64,000 nucleotides of DNA. Origin: Bradyrhizobium algeriense (GTDB lineage Bacteria; Pseudomonadota; Alphaproteobacteria; Rhizobiales; Xanthobacteraceae). The notes below the pieces were generated by a model. The model was not told where the DNA came from. It did not search any database and saw only the letters and a list, made by a program, of their open reading frames with translations. Of the stretch, positions 52,187 to 60,238 are shown piece by piece. Position 1 is the first letter of the stretch. The number at the start of each line of letters is the position of its first letter. The translations under genes were made by a program, and so were the position numbers. The stretch is taken from the NCBI RefSeq assembly GCF_003062295.1, contig NZ_PYCN01000015.1, positions 106,608 to 170,607 on the forward strand, in the 5' to 3' direction.

Positions 52187-53401
52187 ATGGCTGCTGGCAC
52201 CAAGCCGACCTATTCGATCAGGGATATTCCACCGGGCGTATGGGTCCTCGGTTTCGTCTCGATGCTGATGGACGTCTCATCGGAGATGATCCACGCCCTG
52301 CTGCCGATCTACCTGGTTTCGGTGCTTGGCGCATCGATGGTAACGGTCGGAATCATCGAGGGCATCGCCGAGGCGACTGCCTCCATTACAAAAATATTCT
52401 CCGGCGCGCTCTCGGACTGGCTCGGCAAGCGCAAATGGCTCGCGGCTTTCGGCTACGGTCTTGCGGCCTTCACCAAGCCGGTCTTTCCGCTGGCGCCAAC
52501 GGTTACCTGGCTGGTGGCGGCGCGTTTCGTCGACCGGATCGGCAAGGGTATTCGCGGCGCCCCCCGTGACGCGCTGGTGGCAGACCTCTCGCCGGCCGAT
52601 CTGCGCGGCGCGAGTTTTGGATTGCGCCAATCGCTCGACACGGTCGGCGCCTTCGCAGGCCCCCTGCTCGCCATCGCCCTGATGTGGTGGACGGCAGATA
52701 ACTTCAAGGCGGTGTTCTGGTTTGCCGTGATTCCCGCCTTCCTGGCGCTGGCGCTGATCGTTTTTGCCGTGCGGGAGCCGGACCGGCCGGAACAGCTGCG
52801 CACCGTGCGCAATCCGATCAGCCTGACTGAGATCAAAAACCTCGGGCCGGCCTATTGGTGGGTGGTGGCGGTGGCGAGCGTGTTCACGCTGGCGCGCTTC
52901 AGCGAAGCATTCCTGGTTCTGCGCGCCCAGAATGTCGGGCTGCCGATCATGCTCGTGCCTGCCGTGCTGGTGCTGATGAATGTCGTCTATGCCGTCGCGG
53001 CCTATCCCGCCGGCGTGATCTCGGATCGCATCGGCCGCACGGCCGTGCTGGCGGGCGGCATTCTGTTGCTGGTCGCTGCGGATCTCGCGTTGGCGCTGCT
53101 GCCGTCGATCGGCGGCGTTGCACTGGGCGTCGTTCTCTGGGGCCTGCACATGGGCCTGACGCAGGGGTTGCTGGCCGCCCTCGTGGCGGACACCGCGCCG
53201 GCCGAGTTGCGCGGCACGGCTTTTGGATTCTTCAACTTGCTCGGCGGTCTTGCGATGCTCGCGGCCAGCATCATTGCAGGCAGCCTCTGGGACATCGCGG
53301 GGCCGCAGGGAACGTTCCTGGCCGGCGCGGGCTTCGCGCTGGTCGCGCTGGCGGGGTTGCTGACGGTCCATGGCAAGATCGGCAGCAAGGCCGCCGCATA
53401 G
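52187..53401 (+). CDS. MFS transporter
   Basis: 404 residues from the ATG at 52187 (MAAGTKPTYSIRDIPPGVWV), AAGGGA upstream; a GTG at 52163 is the alternative. Twelve helices. The MFS signature G-x-L-S-D-W-L-G-K-R follows helix 2 (FSGALSDWLGKRKWLA), and FVDRIGKGIRGAPRDALVAD follows the third. The P-R-D-A motif is typical of the MFS 'YcxA/NasA-like' export/import group. Likely partner of the hydrolase. Confidence 0.92.
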   Translation: MAAGTKPTYSIRDIPPGVWVLGFVSMLMDVSSEMIHALLPIYLVSVLGASMVTVGIIEGIAEATASITKIFSGALSDWLGKRKWLAAFGYGLAAFTKPVFPLAPTVTWLVAARFVDRIGKGIRGAPRDALVADLSPADLRGASFGLRQSLDTVGAFAGPLLAIALMWWTADNFKAVFWFAVIPAFLALALIVFAVREPDRPEQLRTVRNPISLTEIKNLGPAYWWVVAVASVFTLARFSEAFLVLRAQNVGLPIMLVPAVLVLMNVVYAVAAYPAGVISDRIGRTAVLAGGILLLVAADLALALLPSIGGVALGVVLWGLHMGLTQGLLAALVADTAPAELRGTAFGFFNLLGGLAMLAASIIAGSLWDIAGPQGTFLAGAGFALVALAGLLTVHGKIGSKAAA

Positions 53402-53508
53402 CCCCCGGACTTCAAATTTGTTCTTGGCGACAACGAGTCGCGTTCGGCTTTCTTGCAAACAACTGAATTTGCGGCCATTTGAGCACCTGACGAGGTAAAA
53501 TTCCCGAC

Positions 53509-54552
53509 ATGTTGTTGCTGCAGGCCCTCCCCACATCGATCGGCGTTGCCGCCATCGCACCGGCATTGCTGTTGCTTTGGCTGGTCATCGCTGCCGACGA
53601 GCGCCCGGGCCCGCCTGTGCGGGTGTGGCTCGCCTTCATACTCGGGGCCGCCAGCATTTCTCTATTGGGAATTGCGCGCGCTCCCTTTGCCGCAATCCTC
53701 GCGGTGCCGGGAAACCCCTGGATGACGCAGGGCCTGCGCTCGGTCTTCGGCGTCGCCGCGCCCGAAGAGATCGTGAAGGTCCTCGTGATCATTCTGGTGT
53801 CATTATCGGTGCGCCGCCGTGCGTTTGCGGACCCGATGGACACCGTGGTCTATGGCGCGGCCGCGGGCCTCGGTTTCGCGGCTTACGAAAACCTCGCTTA
53901 TCTCGTGCAGCATTCCGATATGTGGCGATCGCTGGCCGCCTTGCGCAGCGTGTTGACGGTGCCGTTTCACGGTGCGCTCGGCATTATCGCGGGCGCCTAT
54001 ATCGCGATCGCGCGCGCGGGAACGGCGCTGGGTGCGCACCGCCATCATCGCGACTGGGCGCGGATTTCAAGCTGGTGTCTGGCGCTGTTCGCGCCGGTCG
54101 CGCTGCATGCGGCATTCGATTTTCCGCTGCTGACATTGCAGAAACTTCCCGATCTCGGCCCCAACACGCGAATGCTGCTGGGGACGGCGAGCCTGCTGAT
54201 CGGCTTCAGTTCGATCGGATTTGCCATACGGCTGGTGCGGCGCGTCGGCCGCCACCATGCGCCGCGCACCGAGATCGCGCGTGAGCGGCTGAGCCAGTTG
54301 CGGCGGATGTGGGCGCTGTTGCTCGTGGGCAGCGGAGCTGGATTCGCTGGGGCTGCTTTCGTGCTGACCTCGCTCCATCACTGGTTCGTCAATCCCGACC
54401 GCAACGCGTCGCTGCTTCTCGTTCCGCTCGGCCTGACCTCCATTCTGATCGGCTTGGCGTTGTTGCTGGCGACCTCTGCGGTCTATGTGTTCGGCCGCAA
54501 CCGCATCAGGAGGTCCTCGGAGGGATTTTCGTCCGCGCCCGAGCCAGGCTGA
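53509..54552 (+). CDS. PrsW-type intramembrane metalloprotease
   Basis: 347 residues, about eight membrane helices. The PrsW signature residues are all present: E-E-x-x-K in APEEIVKVLVII, a GLGFAAYENLAYL helix, the HG in VLTVPFHGALGIIAGA, and APVALHAAFDFPL. The conserved Glu-Glu, His and His/Asp pairs are the metal/catalytic set. PrsW proteases process anti-sigma factors or membrane substrates; a substrate cannot be assigned here. ATG at 53509. Confidence 0.9.
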   Translation: MLLLQALPTSIGVAAIAPALLLLWLVIAADERPGPPVRVWLAFILGAASISLLGIARAPFAAILAVPGNPWMTQGLRSVFGVAAPEEIVKVLVIILVSLSVRRRAFADPMDTVVYGAAAGLGFAAYENLAYLVQHSDMWRSLAALRSVLTVPFHGALGIIAGAYIAIARAGTALGAHRHHRDWARISSWCLALFAPVALHAAFDFPLLTLQKLPDLGPNTRMLLGTASLLIGFSSIGFAIRLVRRVGRHHAPRTEIARERLSQLRRMWALLLVGSGAGFAGAAFVLTSLHHWFVNPDRNASLLLVPLGLTSILIGLALLLATSAVYVFGRNRIRRSSEGFSSAPEPG

Positions 54553-54669
54553 ACGTCATCCTTCCGTCGTTGATCTCGCGCAAAAAGGCCGGCGAACAAA
54601 TTTTACCTGCGGGCGGCGCACGGGCTATATTGGACACTCCATCGGCGCGGCAGGCATCGGGAGTTTCCA

Positions 54670-55254
54670 ATGACCTTTCCCCAGGATATCCCGCCGGACA
54701 TCGGCAAATTGCAGTCCGAAATGAACGCCAGGGTGAAGGCGCATTGGAAAGCCTTCCTGTTCGAAGGCATCGTGCTCGTTTTGCTCGGCCTGGCTGCGAT
54801 GATCGTGCCGCCGCTGGCGAGCCTCGCCGTCACCATCTTCCTCGGCTGGATGTTCCTGATCAGCGGCGTTGCCGGGCTGTTCGTGACGTATTGGGCGCGG
54901 CAGACGCCGGGCTTCTGGTGGTCGCTGTTCTCGGCGGCGCTGGCCGTTCTCGCCGGCGGACTTCTGCTGGCGCGGCCGGCGCAGGGCATCCTCACGCTCA
55001 CCATCGTGGTCGGCGCGTATTTTCTGGCCGAAGGCGTCGTCACCATCATGTACGCGCTGGAGCACCGCCGCGAATTGTCGGAGCGCTGGTCCTGGCTGCT
55101 GTTGTCAGGGGTGATGGACCTGTTGATCGCGTTCATCATCGTCGCAGGCCTGCCGGGTTCGGCGGAATGGGCGATCGGCCTCCTGGTCGGGATCAACCTC
55201 GTGCTCGGCGGCACATCGCTGGTCGGCATGGCGCTCGCCGCGCGCCAATCCTGA
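54670..55254 (+). CDS. HdeD family membrane protein
   Basis: 194 residues, six hydrophobic helices. DUF308/HdeD pattern: KAFLFEGIVLVLLGLAAMIV, AVTIFLGWMFLISGVAGLFV, GILTLTIVVGAYFLAEGVVT and LLSGVMDLLIAFIIVAGLPG. In enterobacteria HdeD is tied to acid resistance; here only the membrane-family assignment is certain. Confidence 0.92.
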   Translation: MTFPQDIPPDIGKLQSEMNARVKAHWKAFLFEGIVLVLLGLAAMIVPPLASLAVTIFLGWMFLISGVAGLFVTYWARQTPGFWWSLFSAALAVLAGGLLLARPAQGILTLTIVVGAYFLAEGVVTIMYALEHRRELSERWSWLLLSGVMDLLIAFIIVAGLPGSAEWAIGLLVGINLVLGGTSLVGMALAARQS

Positions 55255-55307
55255 ACATCGCCGATTATGGGATGACAAGACCGGACCGGTGCGCTATAGA
55301 GCCCGCC

Positions 55308-55388
55308 ATGATCATGATCGCCGCCACCAGCTTTTGGTATTTTAGCTACGACAGCTCGCTGGCGGTGGGAGGATCGCGCTCAATCTGA
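55308..55388 (+). CDS. Leader peptide of the DAHP synthase gene (aromatic-rich)
   Basis: 26 codons, start ATG at 55308 (or the ATG at 55314): MIMIAATSFWYFSYDSSLAV and then GGSRSI, stop TGA 55386-55388. Codons 9-14 are TTT TGG TAT TTT AGC TAC, so all three aromatic amino acids are tested together. It stands between two matching hairpin segments and ends 25 bases before the intrinsic terminator. Its sole likely role is sensing aminoacyl-tRNA supply. Confidence 0.85.
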   Translation: MIMIAATSFWYFSYDSSLAVGGSRSI

Positions 55389-55438
55389 CGAATTGAAGCC
55401 AAGAAGTCCGAACAGCCGCCAAACCTGGCGGCTTTTTT
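55320..55438 (+). promoter_or_regulatory. Transcription attenuator with 1:2, 2:3 and 3:4 hairpins
   Basis: Four complementary segments lie in order. Segment 1 is GCCGCCA (55320-55326), segment 2 TGGCGGT (55360-55366), segment 3 AGCCGCCA (55414-55421) and segment 4 TGGCGGCT (55426-55433) followed by TTTTT. Segments 3 and 4 form a perfect 8-bp intrinsic terminator with loop AACC. Segment 2 can pair instead with segment 1 or with segment 3. The aromatic codons (55332-55349) lie between segments 1 and 2. A ribosome stalled there would mask segment 1 and let 2:3 form, allowing read-through into the gene. Confidence 0.88.
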
Positions 55439-55476
55439 ATTGGCCGGCAGGTTCCCAACAAACAGGAGCCACAGCC

Positions 55477-56565
55477 GTGTTGAGCACCACCGACGATCTT
55501 CGAATTAGCGAACTGAAAGAGCTGAGTACGCCGCAAGAGGTGATGCGTGAGATCCCGCGCACCTTGACCGCGACGCGGGTGGTGATGGCGGCGCGAAACG
55601 CCATCCACGCCATCCTGAACGGCACCGACGACCGCCTGCTGGTCGTCGTCGGCCCCTGCTCGGTCCACGATCCCGTCGCCGCCGTTGAGTACGCCGAGCG
55701 CCTCGCCGCCTTGCGCGAAAAGCTTGCCGACCGCCTCGAGGTCGTGATGCGGGTCTATTTCGAGAAGCCGCGCACCACGGTCGGATGGAAGGGGCTGATC
55801 AACGACCCCAACCTCGACGGCAGCTTCGACATCAACAGGGGCCTCAGGCTTGCCCGCAACGTGCTGTCGGCCGTGAACAATCTCGGCCTGCCCGCCGGGA
55901 CCGAATTCCTCGACATGACGACGCCGCAATACATCGCCGACCTGATGGCATGGGCGGCGATCGGCGCGCGCACGACGGAGAGCCAGATCCATCGCGAGCT
56001 GGCTTCCGGGCTGTCGTGCCCGGTCGGATTCAAGAACGGCACCGACGGTAATGTGCGCATCGCAGCCGACGCCGTGAAGTCGGCATCGCATCCGCACCAT
56101 TTCATGGCAGTCACGAAGGGCGGCCGCTCGGCGATTGCGGCAACCACCGGCAACGAGGACTGCCACATCATCCTGCGCGGGGGCCACGCGCCGAACTACG
56201 ACCGGGAAAGCGTCGATGCCGCCTGCCTCGAACTTGTCCGTGCCGGCGTGGCGCCGCGGCTCATGATCGACACCAGCCACGCCAACAGCAACAAGAAGCC
56301 GGAGAACCAGCCGCTGGTCGTGGCCGACATCGCGCAGCAGATCTCGAAAGGCGAGCTGCGCATCACCGGCGTCATGATCGAGAGCAATCTGGTCGCCGGC
56401 CGCCAGGACGTGGTGCCGGGCAAGCAGCTGACCTACGGGCAGAGCATCACCGACGGCTGCATCGACTGGGAGACGACGGTGTCCTCGCTGAACGTGCTGG
56501 CCGATGCGGTGGCGACGCGGAGGAACGCGCAATCGGGCAATTTGCGGGAAGAGCGTTCGGCCTAG
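55477..56565 (+). CDS. aroG: 3-deoxy-7-phosphoheptulonate (DAHP) synthase, class I
   Basis: 362 residues from the GTG at 55477 with AGGAG eight bases upstream. Joins phosphoenolpyruvate and erythrose 4-phosphate in the first step of aromatic amino acid synthesis. AroG-type (bacterial class I alpha) motifs: LLVVVGPCSVHDPVAAVEYA, VVMRVYFEKPRTTVGWKGLI, GTEFLDMTTPQYIADLMAWA, SCPVGFKNGTDGNV, and MIDTSHANSNKKPENQPLV with the metal His. Preceded by the attenuator, so expression should follow the supply of Phe, Tyr and Trp. The specific isozyme name (aroF/G/H) is a guess. Confidence 0.92.
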   Translation: MLSTTDDLRISELKELSTPQEVMREIPRTLTATRVVMAARNAIHAILNGTDDRLLVVVGPCSVHDPVAAVEYAERLAALREKLADRLEVVMRVYFEKPRTTVGWKGLINDPNLDGSFDINRGLRLARNVLSAVNNLGLPAGTEFLDMTTPQYIADLMAWAAIGARTTESQIHRELASGLSCPVGFKNGTDGNVRIAADAVKSASHPHHFMAVTKGGRSAIAATTGNEDCHIILRGGHAPNYDRESVDAACLELVRAGVAPRLMIDTSHANSNKKPENQPLVVADIAQQISKGELRITGVMIESNLVAGRQDVVPGKQLTYGQSITDGCIDWETTVSSLNVLADAVATRRNAQSGNLREERSA

Positions 56566-56586
56566 CCACCCGGGTCGAATGATGGC

Positions 56587-56619
56587 GAAGCAGGGCACGC
56601 GGTCGGCGCGTCCTGCTTC
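56587..56619 (+). terminator. Hairpin after the DAHP synthase gene
   Basis: GAAGCAGG (56587-56594) and CCTGCTTC (56612-56619) pair perfectly, 22 bases after the stop. The loop itself contains GC-rich complementary parts (ACGC/GCGT). No T-run follows. Confidence 0.5.
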
Positions 56620-56793
56620 CGCCGTTCCATTGCAGCTATAATTCGATCCGGAGTTCACCAAACGGCCGCTCGCCCCGCGAATGCGCTCAAAGCCGGCACG
56701 GCAAAAATCGACCAGCCTGTGGCGTACTTCACATGAGAAAGCAGCATTTCGGAATATTGCCTCGTCGGGGCTGCTGTCTCGAATGAGGTTCTC

Positions 56794-57027
56794 ATGAAAC
56801 GACTTCCGAGCAACCTGAGTGCAGATGACCTGCGCACCTACCGTCGGTGGACCGGCGGCTTATACCTATCCTATCTGGCCGCTATCATCGTCGCGGTTGC
56901 CCTCACTTTCTCGAACAGGCCCGCAACCGAACTCAAGGCGTCGAACGAAATCCAGATGGCACGCTTGAAAGGCTCATCAGCATCTATCGACATTCCGGCA
57001 GCAGCCAAGCCTGTCGCCAAGCCGTAA
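56794..57027 (+). CDS. Small membrane protein
   Basis: 77 residues, ATG after GAGGTTCTC. MKRLPSNLSADDLRTYRRWT, then one transmembrane helix (GLYLSYLAAIIVAVALTFSN) and an Ala/Pro/Lys tail. Probably single-pass with a long periplasmic tail. No family recognised. Confidence 0.6.
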   Translation: MKRLPSNLSADDLRTYRRWTGGLYLSYLAAIIVAVALTFSNRPATELKASNEIQMARLKGSSASIDIPAAAKPVAKP

Positions 57028-57080
57028 GCCCGCCACCGGCCGACTACTCAAAATAACATTCATTTTTTGGAAATAATGCG

Positions 57081-57413
57081 ATGATTAAACCGATTATCCG
57101 ATTGCTCTTGATTTCAGCCGTGCTTGCTCCAGGTTCAGCGCTTGCCGGCGCTGAACAGGCTCACGTTCAATTTTGTTGGGCGATGGGAAAGTTCGACCAT
57201 ACGATCTACTTCGCCGAAGTTGAGAATCGCGAGGATCGTCAGGCAAGTTTCGATACGTTGCTTGAGATATCAGGCATAGATCACCACGCCGTGAAATGCA
57301 GCGCCTCAGATTCTGCAACGCATCGTTTGGCGCGCACGGAGTTACTTAAAAATTGGCGAGCGTCCGAGTTCGAAATCGTGAACACCACGTTCCTGTCGGA
57401 TCTTGACTACTAG
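57081..57413 (+). CDS. Secreted hypothetical protein
   Basis: 110 residues. Signal peptide MIKPIIRLLLISAVLAPGSA with cleavage near ALAGA. The mature part has two Cys (HVQFCWAMGK; HHAVKCSASD) and acidic stretches. Codon use and base composition are less GC-rich than the flanking genes. No family recognised. Confidence 0.6.
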   Translation: MIKPIIRLLLISAVLAPGSALAGAEQAHVQFCWAMGKFDHTIYFAEVENREDRQASFDTLLEISGIDHHAVKCSASDSATHRLARTELLKNWRASEFEIVNTTFLSDLDY

Positions 57414-57613
57414 GGGACCCATTAGCCGCTGGCCATCGATCATCAACGAAAAGACGTTTGCCGACTTCAAGCGCGTTGCTCAGCAAACCGGCATCTGACC
57501 AAGGCGCCGGATCATCCGCCACAGGAGTATTGATGTCCCCGCGCATCGTCTATATTCCGCGACGCCAAGCGGGTGGCGTTGACGCCTGAGCGTTTTCCCG
57601 CCATATACAAAGC

Positions 57614-57691
57614 ATGAATAAGCTTCTCTCAGCCGCATTGACCACCACCGCGACCGCTTACGGCGGATCGCCTTCTGGTCGTGCGCGCTAG
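57614..57691 (+). CDS. Leader peptide of the thrS-like gene (threonine-rich)
   Basis: 25 codons from the ATG at 57614: MNKLLSAALTTTATAYGGSP then SGRAR, stop TAG at 57689-57691. Codons 10-12 and 14 are ACC for Thr (57641-57649 and 57653-57655), an extreme local concentration. It lies immediately upstream of a terminator/antiterminator and of a threonyl-tRNA synthetase-like gene, which fits a sensor of charged tRNA-Thr. The ribosome-binding site is weak. Confidence 0.82.
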   Translation: MNKLLSAALTTTATAYGGSPSGRAR

Positions 57692-57753
57692 AGACAAGCG
57701 TACTTCACCCAGAAAAGGCCCCGCCGGCGACGGACGGGGCCTTTTCTGTTTTT
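57661..57753 (+). promoter_or_regulatory. Threonine attenuator: terminator and competing antiterminator
   Basis: Terminator: AAAAGGCCCCG (57713-57723) pairs perfectly with CGGGGCCTTTT (57735-57745) around an 11-base loop, then CTGTTTTTG. Antiterminator: CGGCGG (57661-57666) pairs with CCGCCG (57721-57726) and GCCTT (57670-57674) with AAGGC (57715-57719), together 11 bp with a small internal loop, destroying the left arm of the terminator. The leader's Thr codons end at 57655, six bases before the antiterminator. Ribosome stalling under Thr-tRNA shortage would plausibly favour read-through. Confidence 0.82.
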
Positions 57754-57798
57754 GATGGTCCCTCGTCCGCGCTTTTTCCCCTCGCAAGGATTACAGCT

Positions 57799-59010
57799 AT
57801 GGACGATCTCGACCACAGAAATCTTGGTGTGCAGCTCAAGCTCTGGCATCTTCAGGAAGATGCGCCAGGCATGGTGTTCTGGCATCCGCGCGGCTACGCA
57901 GTCTATCGGGTGCTGGAGGACTATCTCCGGCGCAAGATGCGCCGCGCCGGCTATGCCGAGGTCCGGACGCCGCAGCTGCTGCCAAAGGAGTTTTGGGGCC
58001 GCAGCGGCCACTGGGACAAGTTCGGCGAGCACATGTTCCGGGTCGATGACGGCGAACTGGCGATGGCGCTGAAACCGATGTCGTGCCCGTGCCACGTGCA
58101 GATCTTCAACAAGGGCCTGCGCTCGTGGCGAGAGCTTCCGATCCGCTATGCCGAGTTCGGCGCCTGCCACCGCAATGAGCCCTCCGGTTCGCTCCACGGC
58201 ATCATGCGGACGCGCGCCTTCGAGCAGGACGACGCGCATGTGTTCTGCCGCGAGCAGGATGTGGAGGGCGAAGTCGCGTGCTTCATCGCCCTGCTGGGCG
58301 AGGTCTATCGCGACCTCGGTTTTCCCGACTACGAGGTGGCGCTGGCGACGCGGCCGGCAGCGCGCGCCGGCGACGACGCGACCTGGGACTGGTCGGAGGC
58401 GAAGCTCGGCGATGCCGCGCGGCAATGCGGCCTCGCGCCTCAAATCAATCCCGGCGAAGGTGCGTTCTACGGACCGAAGCTGGAATTCGCGCTGCGCGAC
58501 CGGCTGGGACGATCCTGGCAGTGCGGCACAGTGCAGCTCGACTGTGTGCTGCCGCAGCGGCTCGAGGCGTCCTACATCGCACCCGACGGCAGCCGCGCCA
58601 GGCCCCTGATGATCCACCACGCCATCTTCGGATCGCTCGGCCGCATGATCGCGATCCTGCTCGAGCACCATGGCGGCGTGCTTCCGTTCTGGCTGTCGCC
58701 GGAGCAGGTCGCGGTCGCGCCGATCTCGAAAGACCAGGCCGGATACGGCGCGGACGTGCTGGCGGCGTTTTGGGATGCCGGGATCCGGGCCGTTGCCTAT
58801 GACGGCGCCGATACCCTTTCGCGGCGCATCGTGGCGGCGCATGAAATGGCGGTGCCGGTGATGGCCATCGTCGGCGGGCGCGAGATGAAGGACGGCCAGG
58901 TGAGCCTGCGCGAGCGCGACGGCTCACAGGCCGACGTTCCGCTGGCCGAGGCGGTGTCCCGCCTGCAGGCGAGGACCCGACCGGGCGCCCTTGTGGCTGA
59001 AGCCTTGTAG
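57799..59010 (+). CDS. Truncated threonyl-tRNA synthetase-like protein (catalytic and anticodon domains only)
   Basis: 403 residues, ATG after AAGGA. It starts directly at the class II core (DHRNLGVQLKLWHLQEDAPG MVFWH...), so the TGS and editing (N2) domains of normal ThrRS (about 640 residues) are absent. Motif 2 is intact (ACHRNEPSGSLHGIMRTRAF then EQDDAHVFC). KPMSCPCH gives the zinc Cys, DAHVFC and MIHH the zinc His residues. Motif 3 is present as GSLGRM, with the usual Glu before Arg replaced by Gly. The C-terminal anticodon-binding fold covers about residues 300-403. Likely charges tRNA-Thr without editing mis-charged Ser; a second, full-length ThrRS elsewhere is expected but not visible. 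Confidence 0.88.
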   Translation: MDDLDHRNLGVQLKLWHLQEDAPGMVFWHPRGYAVYRVLEDYLRRKMRRAGYAEVRTPQLLPKEFWGRSGHWDKFGEHMFRVDDGELAMALKPMSCPCHVQIFNKGLRSWRELPIRYAEFGACHRNEPSGSLHGIMRTRAFEQDDAHVFCREQDVEGEVACFIALLGEVYRDLGFPDYEVALATRPAARAGDDATWDWSEAKLGDAARQCGLAPQINPGEGAFYGPKLEFALRDRLGRSWQCGTVQLDCVLPQRLEASYIAPDGSRARPLMIHHAIFGSLGRMIAILLEHHGGVLPFWLSPEQVAVAPISKDQAGYGADVLAAFWDAGIRAVAYDGADTLSRRIVAAHEMAVPVMAIVGGREMKDGQVSLRERDGSQADVPLAEAVSRLQARTRPGALVAEAL

Positions 59011-59354
59011 CTGGCGGACGCAGGATCCCAGGCGAGCAGGCCCTGCAAGAGGGGGTATATCGCATGCTGGCGACACCTATCGTGGCCTAATCCAGCTGAT
59101 AATGTCCGCTCACGGGGCTGAAGCGGACTTCAAGCAATCGCTTGTGGCCCATCGGCGCACTGCTTTTGTGTACCGATCTGCATAACTTTAGGACGCTGCG
59201 AGCATATGCAAATTTATTTACGCGGGGCCAACGCGCGGTCCCCGCAGTTCCCTACGCTCTCGGGAGGACCCTGATGACCGATTGCGGAGGGACGCCATCC
59301 TTCGACGATCAGCGTTTTCATGTATCGTCCGATTTGACCGGCGGAGATACGAAC
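59011..59354. other. Gene-free stretch with a short hairpin
   Basis: 344 bases. GTCCGCT (59104-59110) and AGCGGAC (59122-59128) form an inverted repeat about 95 bases after the thrS-like gene, without a T-run. No supported gene before the ATG at 59355. Confidence 0.4.
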
Positions 59355-59642
59355 ATGCGATACGTTTTCGTCATCGCGATGTTGCTTGGGTCGACGCTTC
59401 TTGCTCAGGCGGAGCCTATCGATCGTAACAAGTGGATCGCCCAGACTGAAAGAGCGAACAAATCATGCCTCGCTAAATTTCGGCAGAAATTCAGGGAAGA
59501 CAAGGGCCACAATTACTCAGGCTGTGTGACAGATCAAACCAACAAAGCGATCGATGACTGCGTTGGCAGGAGTGAGTTTTCTAACTGTGTTTTAGAAAAA
59601 TCATTGAAGGTATTGGAAGTCTGCGACCTATCGAACTGTTGA
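59355..59642 (+). CDS. Small secreted Cys-rich protein
   Basis: 95 residues from the ATG at 59355 (MRYVFVIAMLLGSTLLAQAE), GGCGGAG upstream. Signal peptide cleaved near AQA. The mature part has six Cys (SCLAKF; SGCVTD; DCVGRS; SNCVLE; VCDLSNC) and many Lys, compatible with three disulfides. No family recognised. Base composition is clearly lower in GC than the gas-vesicle operon beside it. Confidence 0.66.
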   Translation: MRYVFVIAMLLGSTLLAQAEPIDRNKWIAQTERANKSCLAKFRQKFREDKGHNYSGCVTDQTNKAIDDCVGRSEFSNCVLEKSLKVLEVCDLSNC

Positions 59643-59738
59643 AAGTACACGTCTCAAGTCGCCGCTTCCGCAGCGGTTACGGGGTGACGCCTGCGTCTCG
59701 GCGTCAACGCGGAACGCTTGATGCGCATCCGCTTTGCA

Positions 59739-60044
59739 TCAGCGCGGAAGTAGTGGACCGAGAGGTCCCAGGTCGATATTCAGGTCCTCGGCGGCGAGCC
59801 CGAAGTGCTCCCGCAGGCGCGACATGCGGTCGTCTAGAAGCAACAGCGTCATGCCGACGCGCTCCTCCTCCGCTTCGGTCAATCCGCCCTCGTCGAGACG
59901 CCGAAGCGCCTGCCGCTCCATGAGCTGACGCAGCAACTCCACGACGGTGAGCACCAGGCGGGCCAGATCTCGTTCGACCGTGTCAGGCGCAATCGAAATG
60001 CGCTGGCGCAGCCCCGGCTCATAATCAACCACGCTGGCGCTCAT
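59739..60044 (-). CDS. gvpK: Gas vesicle protein GvpK
   Basis: 101 residues; last gene of the gvp operon. The GvpK pattern is clear: ISIAPDTVERDLARLVLTVVE LLRQLMERQALRR, ERVGMTLLLLDDRMSRLREH and the ending LNIDLGPLGPLL. GvpK is a small essential assembly factor in known clusters. Its start ATG (60044) overlaps the stop of the preceding gvpS-like gene (ATGA). Confidence 0.92.
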   Translation of the reverse strand: MSASVVDYEPGLRQRISIAPDTVERDLARLVLTVVELLRQLMERQALRRLDEGGLTEAEEERVGMTLLLLDDRMSRLREHFGLAAEDLNIDLGPLGPLLPR

Positions 60045-60238
60045 GCGTCTCGCTCCGCTACGCCAGGTCGCGTGGTCTGGCCGAGCGACGTGATCAAGGC
60101 GCGAAGAGAGATCTGCACCATGTCGATGTCGGCGATCGCCAGCGTGATGTCTCCGGTCAGCACGATGCCGCCCGCCAAGAGCCGGTCGAGCAGGTCGACG
60201 AGCGCGATCTCTCGGGCCGGGAGCGCGGCGGGGCTCAC
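60041..60238 (-). CDS. gvpS: Gas vesicle protein GvpS-like (GvpA/J/M family)
   Basis: 65 residues from the GTG at 60238, which overlaps the gvpL stop (GTGA). LVDLLDRLLAGGIVLTGDIT then LAIADIDMVQISLRALITSL is the short helix-beta-beta-helix repeat of GvpA-like minor proteins. By operon position it corresponds to gvpS of actinobacterial clusters; GvpM is the equivalent name elsewhere. Confidence 0.85.
   Translation of the reverse strand: MSPAALPAREIALVDLLDRLLAGGIVLTGDITLAIADIDMVQISLRALITSLGQTTRPGVAERDA

Noticed and set aside
52277..53566. 429-codon minus-strand frame opposite the MFS transporter.
   Set aside because: Composition of Arg/Gln/His typical of antisense GC-rich DNA; the MFS frame is complete.
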